From: Cryptomeria japonica
Lineage: Eukaryota > Streptophyta > Pinopsida > Cupressales > Cupressaceae
NCBI RefSeq assembly: GCF_030272615.1
Contig: NC_081410.1
Coordinates: 128,579,640-128,643,639, forward strand
Length of the DNA: 64,000 nucleotides
Direction: 5' to 3'
Shown here: positions 23,066 to 35,625 of the stretch, one piece after another
Position numbering within the stretch: position 1 is the stretch's first letter
Layout of the letters: the number at the start of each line of letters is the position of its first letter
Translations under genes and position numbers: made by a program
The notes under the pieces: model-generated
What the model was told of the DNA's origin: nothing
The model's input: only the letters and a program-made list of their open reading frames with translations
Databases searched by the model: none

Positions 23066-24689
23066 TGTAGCATCATAAATTGTACGCACTTGCTAAAGCA
23101 GTACAATTTTACACCTCGTTTAGCACCCGCCTTGGCGCACTTTGCATTTGCATTGCATTTCCCCTTTAGCACTTAATTAATCAAATTAATTAGGTCTAAG
23201 GTTCTATTTCATCATCTTCTACATCATAAAGTTGGGCCCTTTCGTTAAAGTGTGCCCCTTTCATTTTATTCCTCCAATACATCACTCAATCAAAAACCCT
23301 AATTAAGTCATATTTAAAACTTGGGGGCTTGGTTTCGGGGGTCAAAACATCTCGAAATCACTTGTAACTTCGGGATTCTCTCTAAAATCATCATATCCGA
23401 CGGCCCTGAAAATTTGGTGAAAAGTTGTCGGGACCGTGGCGCCCGGAGTGCACATGGTCCCGGACATTTTTCCTGAAATTTTAGGAGCGCGATCCAATCA
23501 TAAAATAAAGCTTAACCCCAAGAAATTGGTGGGATATTCAATCTCTAGGTCTGCCAAAAGATGAAATTACGACCTAGGGTTTCATACATAAGAGCTCTCT
23601 TTCTTCATTTGAAGGGAGGGGGATCCGATTTTTGTTTTCAGGAACCTCATATGCAGCGAAAGAGCAGATCTTTGAAGACTTCAACAACATTCAACATCCT
23701 TCTATCAAGCACTTATCAAATTCATTTCATTCATTTAGGGCTTGGAAGACATTGAAGAACAATAGGAGATTACCGACTGAAGATTGGCTTGTACCCCTCC
23801 CTTGGGGGTTGGGTATGATTTCATGTTGTTTTCATGTCTTTGCATAAGCTTCAATTTATCCTTTATTCATGCTTTAGATCACTTTGCATCTTGATTTAGA
23901 GCATTTACATTATCATTTACAAGCAATTAGGGTTTACTTTCTAGGTTGCTCTAGTTTGCTTTCTTGCATTTTAGGACCTTGCACACACACTAGGTCTGTA
24001 CACACAATACATTTTACAATACAACTTGGCTATTCGTGGAGGTGGAAATCACCGAAGTGGGGATTTGACTAAGGCAAAACCCTATATAGCCGCCCATCCC
24101 CTTTTCAGATATAATTGCAGGTTTCGGGACTCGGACGACGCCGCAGGTGACAGATTCAGGAAGAGCAGGTCGAGACAGCACTCCACATCAAATTGCAGAA
24201 CAAAAGACCTGGACAGGGGCGCTGGGCACCCTAGTCCCTGGGACAAAGGCGCTGGGCGCCTTGGTCCTCCTAATAGACAGCATTTCCGACAGTTTTCCAG
24301 AGTTACAGACAGCAGTTTCAGGTGCAGAATCAGGACAGTGGCGCCCGCGCCCTCGTCCCGAACATTTTCAATCAGATTTTGACTCCGGGTACGCATCTGC
24401 ATTCTTATTTTGTCCTTGTGTTTTCAGCTTTCCATTGTTTAAGTTCAATTCTACAATCTTATTATTAGTCCATACTTGCATTTTGGGGTTAAGAATTGAA
24501 CTTGCATAATTTTACCTTTCAATTACAACAAAGGAATAGAAATCCTAATAGGTAGCTCGTGGCTCTCTCTTTTACCAAAAAGAAGTAGCCAATTGTGTGA
24601 TACCTCTAGGCTCTTTCATATTCCACAAGTGTGTGGTTGAAAGTGAGATTAGGGCATGCTTGATTAAGTCTCGCTTTTTCTCCTACACA
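23066..24689 (+). repeat. 3' LTR of element A
   Basis: It pairs with 12017-13684, starts TGTAGCATCATAAATTG and ends CTCCTACACA. It is followed by TSD GGGAT (24690-24694). Scattered mismatches are mostly transitions, plus the GC-rich indels noted for the left copy. Confidence 0.95.
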
Positions 24690-24694
24690 GGGAT

Positions 24695-25000
24695 AATAGG
24701 ATTTTAATTCAATTTGGTTGTAATTTGGGGAAATCAAATAAATTAGATTTATTTAATTTAGGATAAACTATTTAATTAAATTTGAATTTAATTAAAAGTG
24801 GATAGAAGGGATTTAATTGAATAAAATGATTTATTCATTAAATGTCAAAAGAGGCCTAGTGAATTGAATTTAAATAAATTGAGTAATTTACTTAATTTAA
24901 ATAGAGGAATGTGGGTGATTTAATTAAATTGGATTTAATTAAATAGAGAAATGAACATAAAATATTTATTTAGGAATATGGTCATTTTTATACGTCTACA
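24695..25000 (-). repeat. 3' LTR of element B, outer part
   Basis: Continuation of the B LTR after the A insertion. It matches 38538-38843 and ends ATACGTCTACA. It is rich in AATTTAATTAAAT-type runs. Confidence 0.95.
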
Positions 25001-25015
25001 TTTTGCCCCTCTTTG
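25001..25015 (-). promoter_or_regulatory. Polypurine tract of element B
   Basis: CAAAGAGGGGCAAAA on the minus strand directly precedes the 3' LTR (TGTAGACG). Confidence 0.85.
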
Positions 25016-26903
25016 AAGTGACGTGTGTGCACATGTTGATTCAAAGAAAATTTGTCGAATATACTGTCAAAATTTGATCGATATGATGTTAATATGAAAA
25101 ATTGATTTGATATTAAAAATCGATATGATGCCCCAGATTTGATGAATGATATTGATGATGCCCCAGATATGAAGAATTATTTTGATATGAAAAGTTGATA
25201 TGAGACTGATGTCAATATGAAATTGATGTCGATATATGATATGATAATGCCCCCTCGGGAGATCGTTTGTGCACACAAGGCATGAATGATCTCTCGTAAG
25301 AAGAAGAATGTTGTTTGAAAGATAGAAGAGTGGATAGTGATGGCATGCATGGGTTTGATAAAATTGATTAGATTAATTGGAATGAGATCAAGTCTGGTTT
25401 CAGGTATGACACCTCTTGTATAAGACATGGATGATTGGGCATCTGGTTTCAGGAATGATACCACCTATATAAGATATGGATGATTGAGCATCTAGTTTCA
25501 AGAATGATACTGCCTGTATAAGACATGGATGATAGAGTGTCTAGTTTCAGGAACAATATATCTTGTATACGACCGATCAAAACGCCTGGTTTCAGGAACA
25601 ATATATGTTGTATAAGAGCTGATCAAAACATCTGGTTTCAGGAACGATATATCCTGTATAAGAGCTGATCAAAACATCTGGTTTCAGGAAAGTTACATCC
25701 TGTATAAGACATGATAGAAGATAGTTTGGAAGAATGATAGAAGATAGTTTGGAAGAATGATGAAGATAGTTTAGAAGAATGATAGAAGATAGTTTGGAAG
25801 AATGATGAAGATATGAAAGTGAAGAAAGATTCCATGATGATGTGATAGATATGCATGCGAGGGATGCAATGATGAATGATGAATGATATTTTGAAAATGA
25901 GATGTATGATATGATATGCAACTAATTGTCAACTATTTTTTTTTTTTGAGCATCCTCATTCTGCATTTGTCATCCCTGTATAGCCACATGTTGTTTGCTT
26001 TCTGTGTATATATCATCATTGAGCATGGATTGATCTTTGGATATGTTGAAAATTTATACAAGCATAATGGTATAATTGAACCATAATGACCTGAGAAAAA
26101 TTTACATGATATTTGATTTTGCAAGATAGCACAAGCGTCAAGGTATAATTGAATGAGGATGACTAGAGTGCGAATTGCGTATAAACAGACAAGATTAAAT
26201 CATTTGTATGTGTGAAGTGGAATCATGCTTTCAGTGATATTCGATGTATCACGTCTCGAGGCAAGTATTCACACAATACAAATGATCGCCTCCTAGATAG
26301 AAGACTAAGAAAATATTGGAGTTTCTCCATGATCTCTAGCTTTGAAGCATTTAGTGAGAAAAGGTAGAGAATCCAATAATTTTAAAAAGTTCAAAATGCA
26401 AAAATAGTCAAGATTTTATGCGATAATGCAACATTTAGTACTTCAAAAATTCATCCATCCTTGGTATTTCTGTGATTCTTTGTTTTGTTTTGCGATGAAG
26501 TGTAGTTTTGGTTGTTTGGATGTAATGTTTCTGAGTTTTGTATATAGTTTTGATGTCTTGAATATGTTGCAAGTTTTGACGATTTATTGCCCCTAGTTGA
26601 GTGTTCCTCTTGACGTGAATATGTATAGTGATTTCCAAGCCATGGTGGAAGGTGGTAAGAGGATATATAGATGGACCAGGATAACGACTATGCTAAGTAT
26701 GTCCTGAATGGATTTTTGCTAAGTGTCGGGCGATGGCCAATAGTGTTTGATGGATATGGATAAAATGGTATGGATATAGATAGAGGAGTCGTCCTCTCAC
26801 AATAGTGCCTGTTACCAGGTTTTCACTAGTTGCTTTTATTGTACCTTATTATTTTCTTTTTTTGGATTTTTTTTTTTTTGGCTTTTTCCGTGTATTAGAC
26901 TAC
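25016..26903 (-). other. 3' untranslated region of element B
   Basis: No coding frame is supported on either strand; short Ser/Ile-rich frames come from the repeats. It holds three repeat blocks: GATATGATGCCCCAGAT-type units at 25080-25260, the 25385-25710 tandem array, and GATAGTTTGGAAGAAT-type units to 25810. The remainder is unique AT-rich sequence. Confidence 0.7.
25385..25810. repeat. Tandem repeats in 3' region of B
   Basis: About eight units of 48-58 bp share TCTGGTTTCAGGAA..ATA..CCTGTATAAGA. The inner units end GATGATTGAGCA and the later ones GAGCTGATCAAAACA. An adjoining block repeats ATAGAAGATAGTTTGGAAGA four or five times. Tandem repeats between pol and 3' LTR are known in Tat/Ogre elements and can seed satellites. 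Confidence 0.85.
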
Positions 26904-29900
26904 TCAAGTGTAGTACTTCTTCAAATGGATGTTGTTAGTTGGTTCGTCGAGCACATCTCCTTCTGAAGTTGTTAGCTGATAGGCACCTAATCCATAGACT
27001 GATATGATGACATAGGGACCCAACCAGTTAGGTTCAAACTTCCCTTTCTTTTCTCGATCTTGCTGATTTCTTGGATTTTCTTTGAGGACTAGGTCACCAA
27101 CTTTGAAGTTGCAAGGGATGACCTTGTGATTATAGCTCCTGCACATACATTGCTGATATGCTTTGAGATGAGTGTATGCATGCTGACATCTTTCATCTAA
27201 CAGTTCCAGTTCGTGCAGTCGGTTAACTCGATACTCTTCATCTGGGATTAAACCTTTCAAAGAGACTTTGAGAGATGGGATTTCTACCTCCAGAGGTAAA
27301 ATGGCTTCTAATCCATATACCAATGAGTATGGTGTTGCTCCTATAGGTGTGCGGATGCTGGTTCTATATGCCCAAAGTGCTGGATTAAGTTGGACGTCCC
27401 AATCTTTGGCTGCATCATTCACTATTTTCTTTAGGATTTTTAGTATTGTCTTGTTAGATGCTTCTGCTTGACCATTTCCCTGTGGGTAGTATGGTGTAGA
27501 GAACCGATGTTGGATTTTGAACTTTTCACATAGTTTTTGTACATCTTAGTTTTTGAAAGGTCGTCCATTATCCGTGATGATTGAACTTGGAATACCATAT
27601 CTGCAGATCAGATAATTTAGGATAAAAGAGGCAATTTGTTTCCCAGTTACTGTGGTCATGGGAACTGCTTCTATCCATTTGGTAAAGTATTTTGTTGCAG
27701 TTATAATGAACTTGTGTCCATTGGAAGATGAAGGATGAATTTTGCCGACTAAGTCTAGTCCCCACTGACAAAAGGGCCAGGATGTTGTAAATGGATGTAG
27801 TTCCTATGCTGGTGCATGTATCAGATTACCATGGATCTGGCATTTAGGATACTTTTTTGCAAAGTGATAAGAGTCTTTATCCATTGTCGGCTAGTAATAT
27901 CCCATTCTCAGAAGCTTTTTAGCAAGAGTAGTACCACTTGAATGTGTTCCACAAATACCTTCGTGAAGCTCATGTAAAGCGGAGTTAGATTCTTTACGAT
28001 CAAGGCAAGAATGAAGAGTACCATCTAGACCTCGACGGTATAAAGTATCAGCAGTGAGGGTATAATGGGAGGCTTGTCGGATAAAATTACATTTCTGGTT
28101 ATGGGATTGGTCAATGGGTAAGATATTGTTCTTAAGGTAGTCGTATATTGGTCCATATAATGGAGAATCTGAACCAGTCAAGGCATAGATAACATGGGAT
28201 TCAGAGTGGTCATAGGCTGGGGAGAACAGTTGCTCTACCAGGAACTTGTAACGACCCTGTTGCTCTGGAATTTGTAATAGTGAAGCGATAGTAGCCATGG
28301 CATCGGCTGCTTTGTTGTTCAACCTTGGTATCTTCTCGAAGGTGATGTGCACAAAATACTGTTTGAAGTCATCCACCATTCATCTGTAGGGTAACAACTT
28401 GTCATCCTTTGTTTGATAGTCATTGTTGATCTGATTGACGACTAGTTGTGAATCTCCATAGACTTTTAACTCCGTGATTTTCCATTCTACGGCCATTTTG
28501 ATGCCTATAACCAATGCCTCATATTCAACCACATTATTTGTGCAGGGGAACATAAGCCTATATGATCTTGGTATAGTGTGTCCTTTTGGAGTGATCAAAA
28601 TAATACCAGCACCTAAACCGTGTTAGGTGTAGGATCCATCAAAGTATAGAGTCCATTGTTTGGTAGAAAGAGCAAGAACGTCCCTGTCCGGAAATTTAAT
28701 TGCCATAGTTTGTTTTCCTAGTAGTGGTGCTTCAACTAGTTGATCTGCAATTGCTTGTCCTTTGATGGCTCTTCTTTCTGTGTATTGGATGTCGAATTCA
28801 CTGAGAATCATGACCCATTTAGCCAATCATCCAGTAAGAGCTTCTTTGTTGAGTAGATATTTGAGAGGATCAATTTTTGCTACTAGCTTAATGGTGTGTG
28901 CTAGCATATAATGTCGGAACTTCTGAGATTCGAAGACCACTGTTAGGCAAGCCTTTTCAATGAATGTATAGTTGAGTTCATAGCCATTCAATGTCCTACT
29001 AATGTAGTAGATGGCTCGTTCCTTTCCTTGTTGATCTTCTTGTGCCAATAGTGCCCCCAGCGATATATCTGTTGTTGAGATATATAGGATAAGTGGCTTT
29101 CCTGTGACTGGTGGTACTAGAACTGGTGGATTCATCAGGTACTGTTTGATTTTATAAAAAGATTTTGCACACTTGGTCTCCCATCTGAATGGTACATTTT
29201 TGTGTAGTAAAAGATTGAATGGTAGACTTTTATCAGCTAGTTGAGCGATGAATCGCCTGATTGATTGGAGCCATCCTTGTAGAGATCTGAGTTGACTGAT
29301 ATTCTTTGGTGGTGGCATCTCCATAATGGCTTGGACCTTTGCTGGATCTACTTCAATACCTTTAGCTGAGACTATGTAGCCTAGTAACTTGCCTGATGTA
29401 ACCCCGAAGACACATTTCTTAGGGTTGAGCCTGACTTGGAATTTCTCCAATCGATCAAAGATTTTTGTGAGGATGTTGAGATGTTCCACTCTAGTGAAGG
29501 ATTTAGCTAGTAAATCATCCATGTAATCTTCCATAAATGTGTGCATAATGTCATGAAAGATTGTCATCATTGCTCTTTGATAAGTAGCCCCTATATTTTT
29601 TAAACCAAAAGGCATAACATTCCAACAGTACGTTCCCCAAGGACAAGTGAACACGGTTTTATCTTGATCTTCAAGGGCTATTTTGATTTGATTATAGCCT
29701 GAGAAACCATCCATTAGTGAGAGCATTGCATGGCCCACTGTAAGGTCTACAATTATGTCGATACTGGGTAGAGGAAAGTCATCTTTTGGACAAGCTTTGT
29801 TGACATCTTGAAAATCAGTGCAGATTCTAATACTACCGTTTGGTTTTGATACCGGTACTATATTGGAAATCCATTCTGCATAGTCAATGGGTCGGATGAA

Positions 29901-31127
29901 TCCGACATCTAATAGTTTCTTCAGTTCAGCTTTGACCATGAGTACCACCTGTGGATTCATCTTTTGTAGCTTTTGTTTGACTGGTTTAACTCCTAGAGAG
30001 ATGGACAAGTGATGCATGATTAAGTGTGGATCTACTCTGGGCATATCAGCATATGACCAAGCAAAGTTAATTTGCTATTCTTTAAAGAAAATGATAAATG
30101 TTGATCTTTCCTCCTCTGTCAGAGATTCTGCAAGGTGTATGTTTTTGACTGCTTCTGTAGTACCAATGTTGATTGATTGAGTGGGCTCAATCAATATGGG
30201 TGATTGCTCATGAAAGTGCTCAGGAAGAGTGTCAAGTCTCCCATCTTTAGGTGCCTTAAAAAGGTTTTCACCCTCAGATGCATCCTTTATTTTTACTTGT
30301 TTGTGATCTAGAGCTGCCATTGAGTAGTTTTCAGCACCAGATCCTTTACTTGGTTCATTTTTGCAACTGAGAGACTTGGCACTCTCTGATTGGCAGACAT
30401 CGTCACTTTGTTCACTGGTAGAGCCTGTTTCTAGGTTAACGATACATAGGTAGTGGATAATAGATTCATCATCTGGGAAAATTGGTATATCATGGATTTC
30501 AGGTTCATCCCAGTCTATGAGGTCAGGAAAGACAAGTGGTAAGGAATCATTGGGTGGATCAAGTTCTGCTACTGTAAGTGTCAAGACAGAGGTTTCATCA
30601 TGATTGTTCTTGGTTTTAAATAAGTCCAGGATTTCGTCGAGGTCTTCAATGGTATTATCTTCTATATAGACTTGTTCATAATGTTTATGTTCGCTTTCCT
30701 TAGCGTCATAGATGTTCTGTGGTCCAAATTCAAGAGGTCTATCTTCTGCGTTATGCTCTTCCTGAGAAAGGGGTATGGTGCCAATGTTATTAGGGATATC
30801 TGTAGTAGCATTTGAGCAGGTACCCCACTCATATTCATTGGAATCAGTTTCAGAGGCATCATCCCAGATTCTATCAGTGTTGTAAACTGGTATGTTGTAT
30901 GGTGAAAACAAATCTTTGATAATGGATACCATTTTGATAGTTTTTGTTGATTCGGTGTCAGATCCTGCTTCTACTTTCTGTATTTGTTCATAGACTGTGC
31001 CTCCTTGGGGAGAAATAACGATATCCTGAGATGATTTTATTTGTTCTTGAAATAGTGGATTTTGAATATGAGCTACTGCTACAGATATGGCCTTCTTATG
31101 GCTTAGAAGCTTTTGTTGATGTAACTT
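26904..31127 (-). pseudogene. Pol half of element B: linker, RT, RNase H, integrase (in-frame stops only)
   Basis: One reading frame continues from gag without any frameshift to TAG/TAA-free end HLKKYYT at 26904. Nonsense codons lie at 30077-30075, 28829-28827, 28625-28623, 28382-28380, 27893-27891, 27806-27804 and 27548-27546, besides 31130-31128 upstream. RT carries IRICTDFQDVNKACPKDDFP, LMDGFSGYNQ and YMDD (about 29515-29525). The archaeal-type RNase H has YFDGS, a split, then VVEYEALVIG and YGDSQ. Integrase keeps the catalytic Asp, Asp and Glu (GLDLVG, TDNG, QAEASNK), but its zinc finger reads KKYPKC, so the first Cys is Tyr (TGT to TAT). The acidic 285-codon linker (30932-30075) has no known domain. 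The element cannot make active enzyme as it stands. Confidence 0.93.
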
Positions 31128-34100
31128 CTATTCTTGACGTTCCCGTGCCTTGTGGATTGTTTCTGCTAACTCAAATAGTGCTTCCTGCCAAGATTCTTCT
31201 TTGTGTTTCTTCTTTACTTTCCATTGAGGTTTTGCAGTTATGCGTGGCAGCTTTCTTAATAGGAAAGTGAGCTTACAACCCAATCCTGTTTTGTCTCTAC
31301 TGGGCTGTGAAGGAAGATCTATGGGTTCAGTGACTCCTTCTTTGCGTTTCCCAATAGGTCCCTTACCGTCATATCCCATTTGCTGCATGATTAAGTATCC
31401 TTTTCCATATAGGTGTGTTGGTAGAACAATGTCCACAGTAGCTGCTCTGTTATCTTCTTCCTCATCTTTGTATAACCAGCTAAGAATATCTTTATCTTTT
31501 GTTTCATGTGCTAGAGTGCCCAATTGGATGAAGGTACCATCAAATTTGGTGATGGGTTGAGTTACCAGATGTGTTGATGTAGTAGGCAATCCATGAGATC
31601 TGGGTGATGTTGGTAATTTAGCCAAACATAGGGGCTCCAAAGAGTACTCTCCCATACATTGGTCTTTGATTTGCATTTGCTGCTTGAAATCCCTAGATGA
31701 TGAGTTGGGCTTTGCTATTTGTAGATCCAATGTTGAAGATCGCTGCTTTTCTCTATTATGAGGAACTAAATTGTCCTGGGCTGCCCCCATTGCGCTGCAA
31801 TGTTGAAATGGATTGTGATCAGCGGATATGGATATTTCTTGTCCTTCATAAGGAAATTTGACACACTGGTGATACGTAGAAGGCACTGCTTGCATTTCAT
31901 GTATCCAGGGTCGCCCTAACAAAATATTGTAGGTGAGATCTATGTCTAAGACCTGACACATAGTATCCTTTTGCACTGGTCCCACTTGAATGGGTAACAT
32001 CACGGTTCCTTTAGAGGACCTTTCCTCATCATCATATGCCTTTATGGTAATCTTCTTATGGGGATCAATAGACTCTTTTGAGAAGCCTAATGCACAGATA
32101 AGCTTTAAAGTACATATATTAAGTCTAGCTCCTCCATCTATTAAGACTCTTTTTACTCGGTGTTTGTAAACAATGACTTCGATATGGAGAGAAGTGTTAT
32201 GTGGATGACTCAAGGAAGCATTGTCATGCTCTGAGAAGGTGGGGTTATGAGGTCCTGTCATATGGGCGACCATGGCTTGAAATCTGTCCGTATCCAGATT
32301 TTGAGGTACATTGGTTTCCAATAGCGCTTGTTCCAATATGTCTTTGTGTTTCAGTGATAGTTTCAGCAATTCTAGTATAGATATCTGAGTTGGTGTTTTG
32401 CGTAGTTGGCTAACCAAGTCATATTGGATCTTTGGTGTAGTAGTTATAGGCGCAGTATGTCCTTTTAAGACATATTTCTGAGTTCGGGTTGTCACATTGA
32501 TAGATTCATGATCACGCTGATCTTGGATGGTGATGACATTTACTTGATGATCTTCAACTGATATATGATTTATGGTGTTGTTATAGATATGGTTGATACG
32601 AGCTCCGCGGGTATCGTTCGAGGTTGAAGCTCCATCTTTGTTGTAATTTGGAAGAGGATTTTTAAAGGCTCCATGATCACCATTTGTTTTGAGACCATCT
32701 ACCGTTAAGTCACCTCGATCAATCATGTCTTGCACAATGTTTTTCAATCTCATGCAATCGTTCGTTTGATGACCCTTGTTACGATAGAAATCACAATAGT
32801 GTGAATCATTCCACCAAGGTGGTTTGATTTGGGGTTCATAGTTGCTAATTGCAGGCAAGGAGAGAATTTTGTTTGCCAGAAGTTCTCTGAATGCTGATTC
32901 CAGTGATTGCCCCAGTGGTGTGAAGACACGCTTTTGGAAATTGTTCATGTTGTCGCGTGAATTGTTGTTAGGTCTTGGATTTGTGTTTTTGTTTTGAGTA
33001 TCGTTGATGTTGTTTGTGTTGAGTTGTCCTTGATTGGTGTTTGGTGCATATGTGTTAGCATTTGGATTAGCACATTTAGGATTTTTCATAGCTTGAGGAT
33101 TTCCAGATAATGCAAGCACTGGTTGCTTAGATTTGGGATCATTCGTTTCATTGTTGCCTTCATTTTTGTTTCGAGTCCAGAATCGAGATTTGTCCAAGTT
33201 GTTGTTCTGGTTGTTGTAATTTGATGAGTTTGTTCCTTCCTTGAAGAATTTGAGCGTTCCCTTTTTGACACATGCTTCCTCGACTTGAATGTCGTTTTCA
33301 ATCAATTTAGTGAAAGATGGTATGCATTGGAGTTTTAGCCTGTAACTCATTTCACCATTCAAGTTGTTGATGAAGATTTCCATTTTCTCCTTTTCAGGAA
33401 TATCTCGAGGATATCGTGATACCATACGCCGCCAGCGTTGAAGGAATATCATGAATGTTTCGTTGTTCTTTTGTTTGGTATTGTAGACGTCTAGCATGGT
33501 TAGGGCGTGTTGGATGTTATAGGAGTATTGTGTTATGAACTTGTTAACCAATTCATCAAACGATCTGACAGGTGGTGTAATCTTGGATAACTATTCCATT
33601 GTTTGCCCTCCCAAGCTTCTTGGGAATAACCTCATCAGATAGGTGTCGTCATGAGAAAACTCAAGACTCATGGTACAGAATTCTCTGACATGATCACGGG
33701 GATCACTTTTTCCATCGTATTTGTCAAATTTAGGCACGTCTGAGTTTGGAGGAAAAGGGATCATGTGTAATCTCCTATCAAAAGGATAAGGACAGATTTT
33801 GGTTAAAGAGTACTGTACTGTTGTCCCTTGTTGTATGTCCTACATTTGCCTTTGTAACATTTACATTTGTTGAGTAAGGGTAGCCAAAGGTACGCTGTTT
33901 TGCCAAGGGAATAGTTCTTCCCTTGCATTGATCCTAGGTTGAAACGGTGTTTGGAATGGTATGTTTTGCTCGGGAAGGTATTGTCTCGGTGTATGTTGTT
34001 CTGATATGCTTTGATCTGGGATGTTTTGCATTGGTGTATGTTGTTCTGGTATGTTATGATCCGGGATGTTTTGTTTAGGGTCGTGGATTTCCCTTTCTCG

Positions 34101-34343
34101 CTGTCGTTCTTGATATTCGTAATGTTGAGGGTGTGTCCTAAACACATCTGCGTCAAGGTTTTCAAGGAGTTTTACTCCTTTACTTGTGAGCATGAGCAAA
34201 TATTTTTCTTTGTCGTTTTCCATGAGCCTTTCTACAAGCTTTTGGAATGAAGTGTTTTCCTGACATTCCTGAAAAAGCGCTTCAGAAATTTCAGTATCTT
34301 CTAGGTGTGGACCCTCAAAAGGATTTGACAACCGTCGATTCAT
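31128..34343 (-). pseudogene. Gag, protease and G-patch half of element B polyprotein (in-frame stops only)
   Basis: ATG at 34343, with stops at 33863-33861, 33842-33840, 33593-33591 and 31130-31128, all in one frame. The N-terminus has Pro/Gln repeats (IPEQHTPMQNIPDQ). The gag core has PKFDKYDGKSDPRDHVREF and FLQRWRRMVSRYP. An Asn-rich stretch follows, then the knuckle-like CDFYRNKGHQTNDC (about 32757-32798). Retropepsin shows VLIDGGARLNIC (about 32110-32150) and LLGRPWIHEMQAVPS. A G-patch YGKGYLIMQQMGYDGKG (about 31350-31400) ends the half. The TAG at 31130 is followed by 65 open codons before the linker Met. Gag packages element RNA, and the protease would cut the polyprotein. Confidence 0.93.
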
Positions 34344-35254
34344 ACTAGACTCTGCGTGTGTCTCACTCTGTTAGTTTTGTTGAGAGCGAGTAACAGGCAT
34401 TTTAGTAGAAACTTTCAGTGATGAAGGGGACAAAATCCTCTTCAATGTGTTTCTTGGGGGTGGGTGGTTCTGGTCGAGGTGTGTTATAAGTGATACACTC
34501 GTCCGACAAGAATGTCAGATTGATCTTTCCTCCGCGGTTTATGATTTGATTAAAAGCGGACTTTTGACAATATGCCCTTGTTTTTAAAGGCTTTTTGTCA
34601 AATTTGTTGGATATAACGTTTGACGTGATGAAGAAATATTCGATGAGATTTGAAGAGTTGATGATTGATGTATAAAAACTTATTTCTCTTGATGAATTTG
34701 GAAAAACTAGGTTGTTGTTTCTTCAACGTGATGTTACGATAAAGGTTCTTTCTTCTCAGAATATGGGGATTAGTCATGCATGAGTGATCAATGGTTTCCT
34801 TTGATTTGTTTGGATTCAGTTGATCTTGTTTTGAAAATTTCAAGCCTTACTCTATCAAAATGAAGGTTTAGATGCCCCTTCACGACAAAGTGCGCCAAAT
34901 GATATGGATAAAAGTCTTTTGATATGGAGACCTGATTTGACAACCTGAAATTGTTAAACGAGTGTTTTTGAGATGAAATCCGTAAGATGGTAAAGGATTC
35001 TGTTGATACTTATGATGAGGTTTCCGGATTATGATAAGATAGATATGTTTTACTGTGCGATCAATTTCGGATTTTTACAACGTTTGTTTTGACACAAACT
35101 TAGCTTAAGAAATAACTTTTAAAGTTTTGTTTTTGCTACTCCACTTTGATGAAAAATGTTGTTGATGAAAAGAGGCTTTTGAAAATGTTTTCAAAAATTT
35201 TAAAATTCTTCACTGTTTTGCCCCCTGTCTATATGTTTTTGGTCATGTGCTAAA

Positions 35255-35625
35255 ACAGGGACGAAATGCGCTACCAAAATTACTCCATGCGCTAAAAGAA
35301 TGACCACACGTGCTAGGCTGCCCCTAGACACGCGCTAAAAATTTTGACTGTTCAAAATTTATTTTATGCCTGTTTGAAAAGTTATGCGCTAATATGGGTC
35401 TGAGACGCGCTAACTGTTAAACTTGATGTGCTAATATTTGGTTTCTACGCGCTAAGCTGATGCTTCAATGCGCTACACTGTTTCTCTGATGCGCTAAGTG
35501 TTTTAACACTATTTTGGTCTTGGGATAAAACGCGACTGTTTGGAACAGATGCGCTAACTGGATGGTTTGATGTGCTGACAGAAATACCCTACGCGCTAAG
35601 GAGTTGTCCCCACGCGCTAATCTGC
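35255..35625. repeat. Spaced GCGCTAA motif cluster 1 in leader of B
   Basis: About fourteen copies of (A/C)GCGCTA or GTGCTA, typically preceded by AT or AC, at roughly 20-35 base intervals. The spacers do not resemble one another. Read as RNA of the element the motif is TAGCGC(A/G)T. Confidence 0.85.

Larger units (their letters stand above)
12017..24689 (+). mobile_element. Element A: pol-only Tat-like Ty3 retrotransposon with antisense PMD gene
   Basis: LTRs are 12017-13684 and 23066-24689, with perfect TSD GGGAT, PBS at 13688 and PPT at 23048-23065. The internal region (9.4 kb) starts directly with a protease-containing ORF 176 bp after the LTR, and no Retrotrans_gag domain or zinc knuckle is found anywhere in it. 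Between pol and the PPT lies an antisense, spliced-looking plant mobile domain gene. Structural signals are complete, so the missing gag may be an original property of the family rather than damage. Confidence 0.95.
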
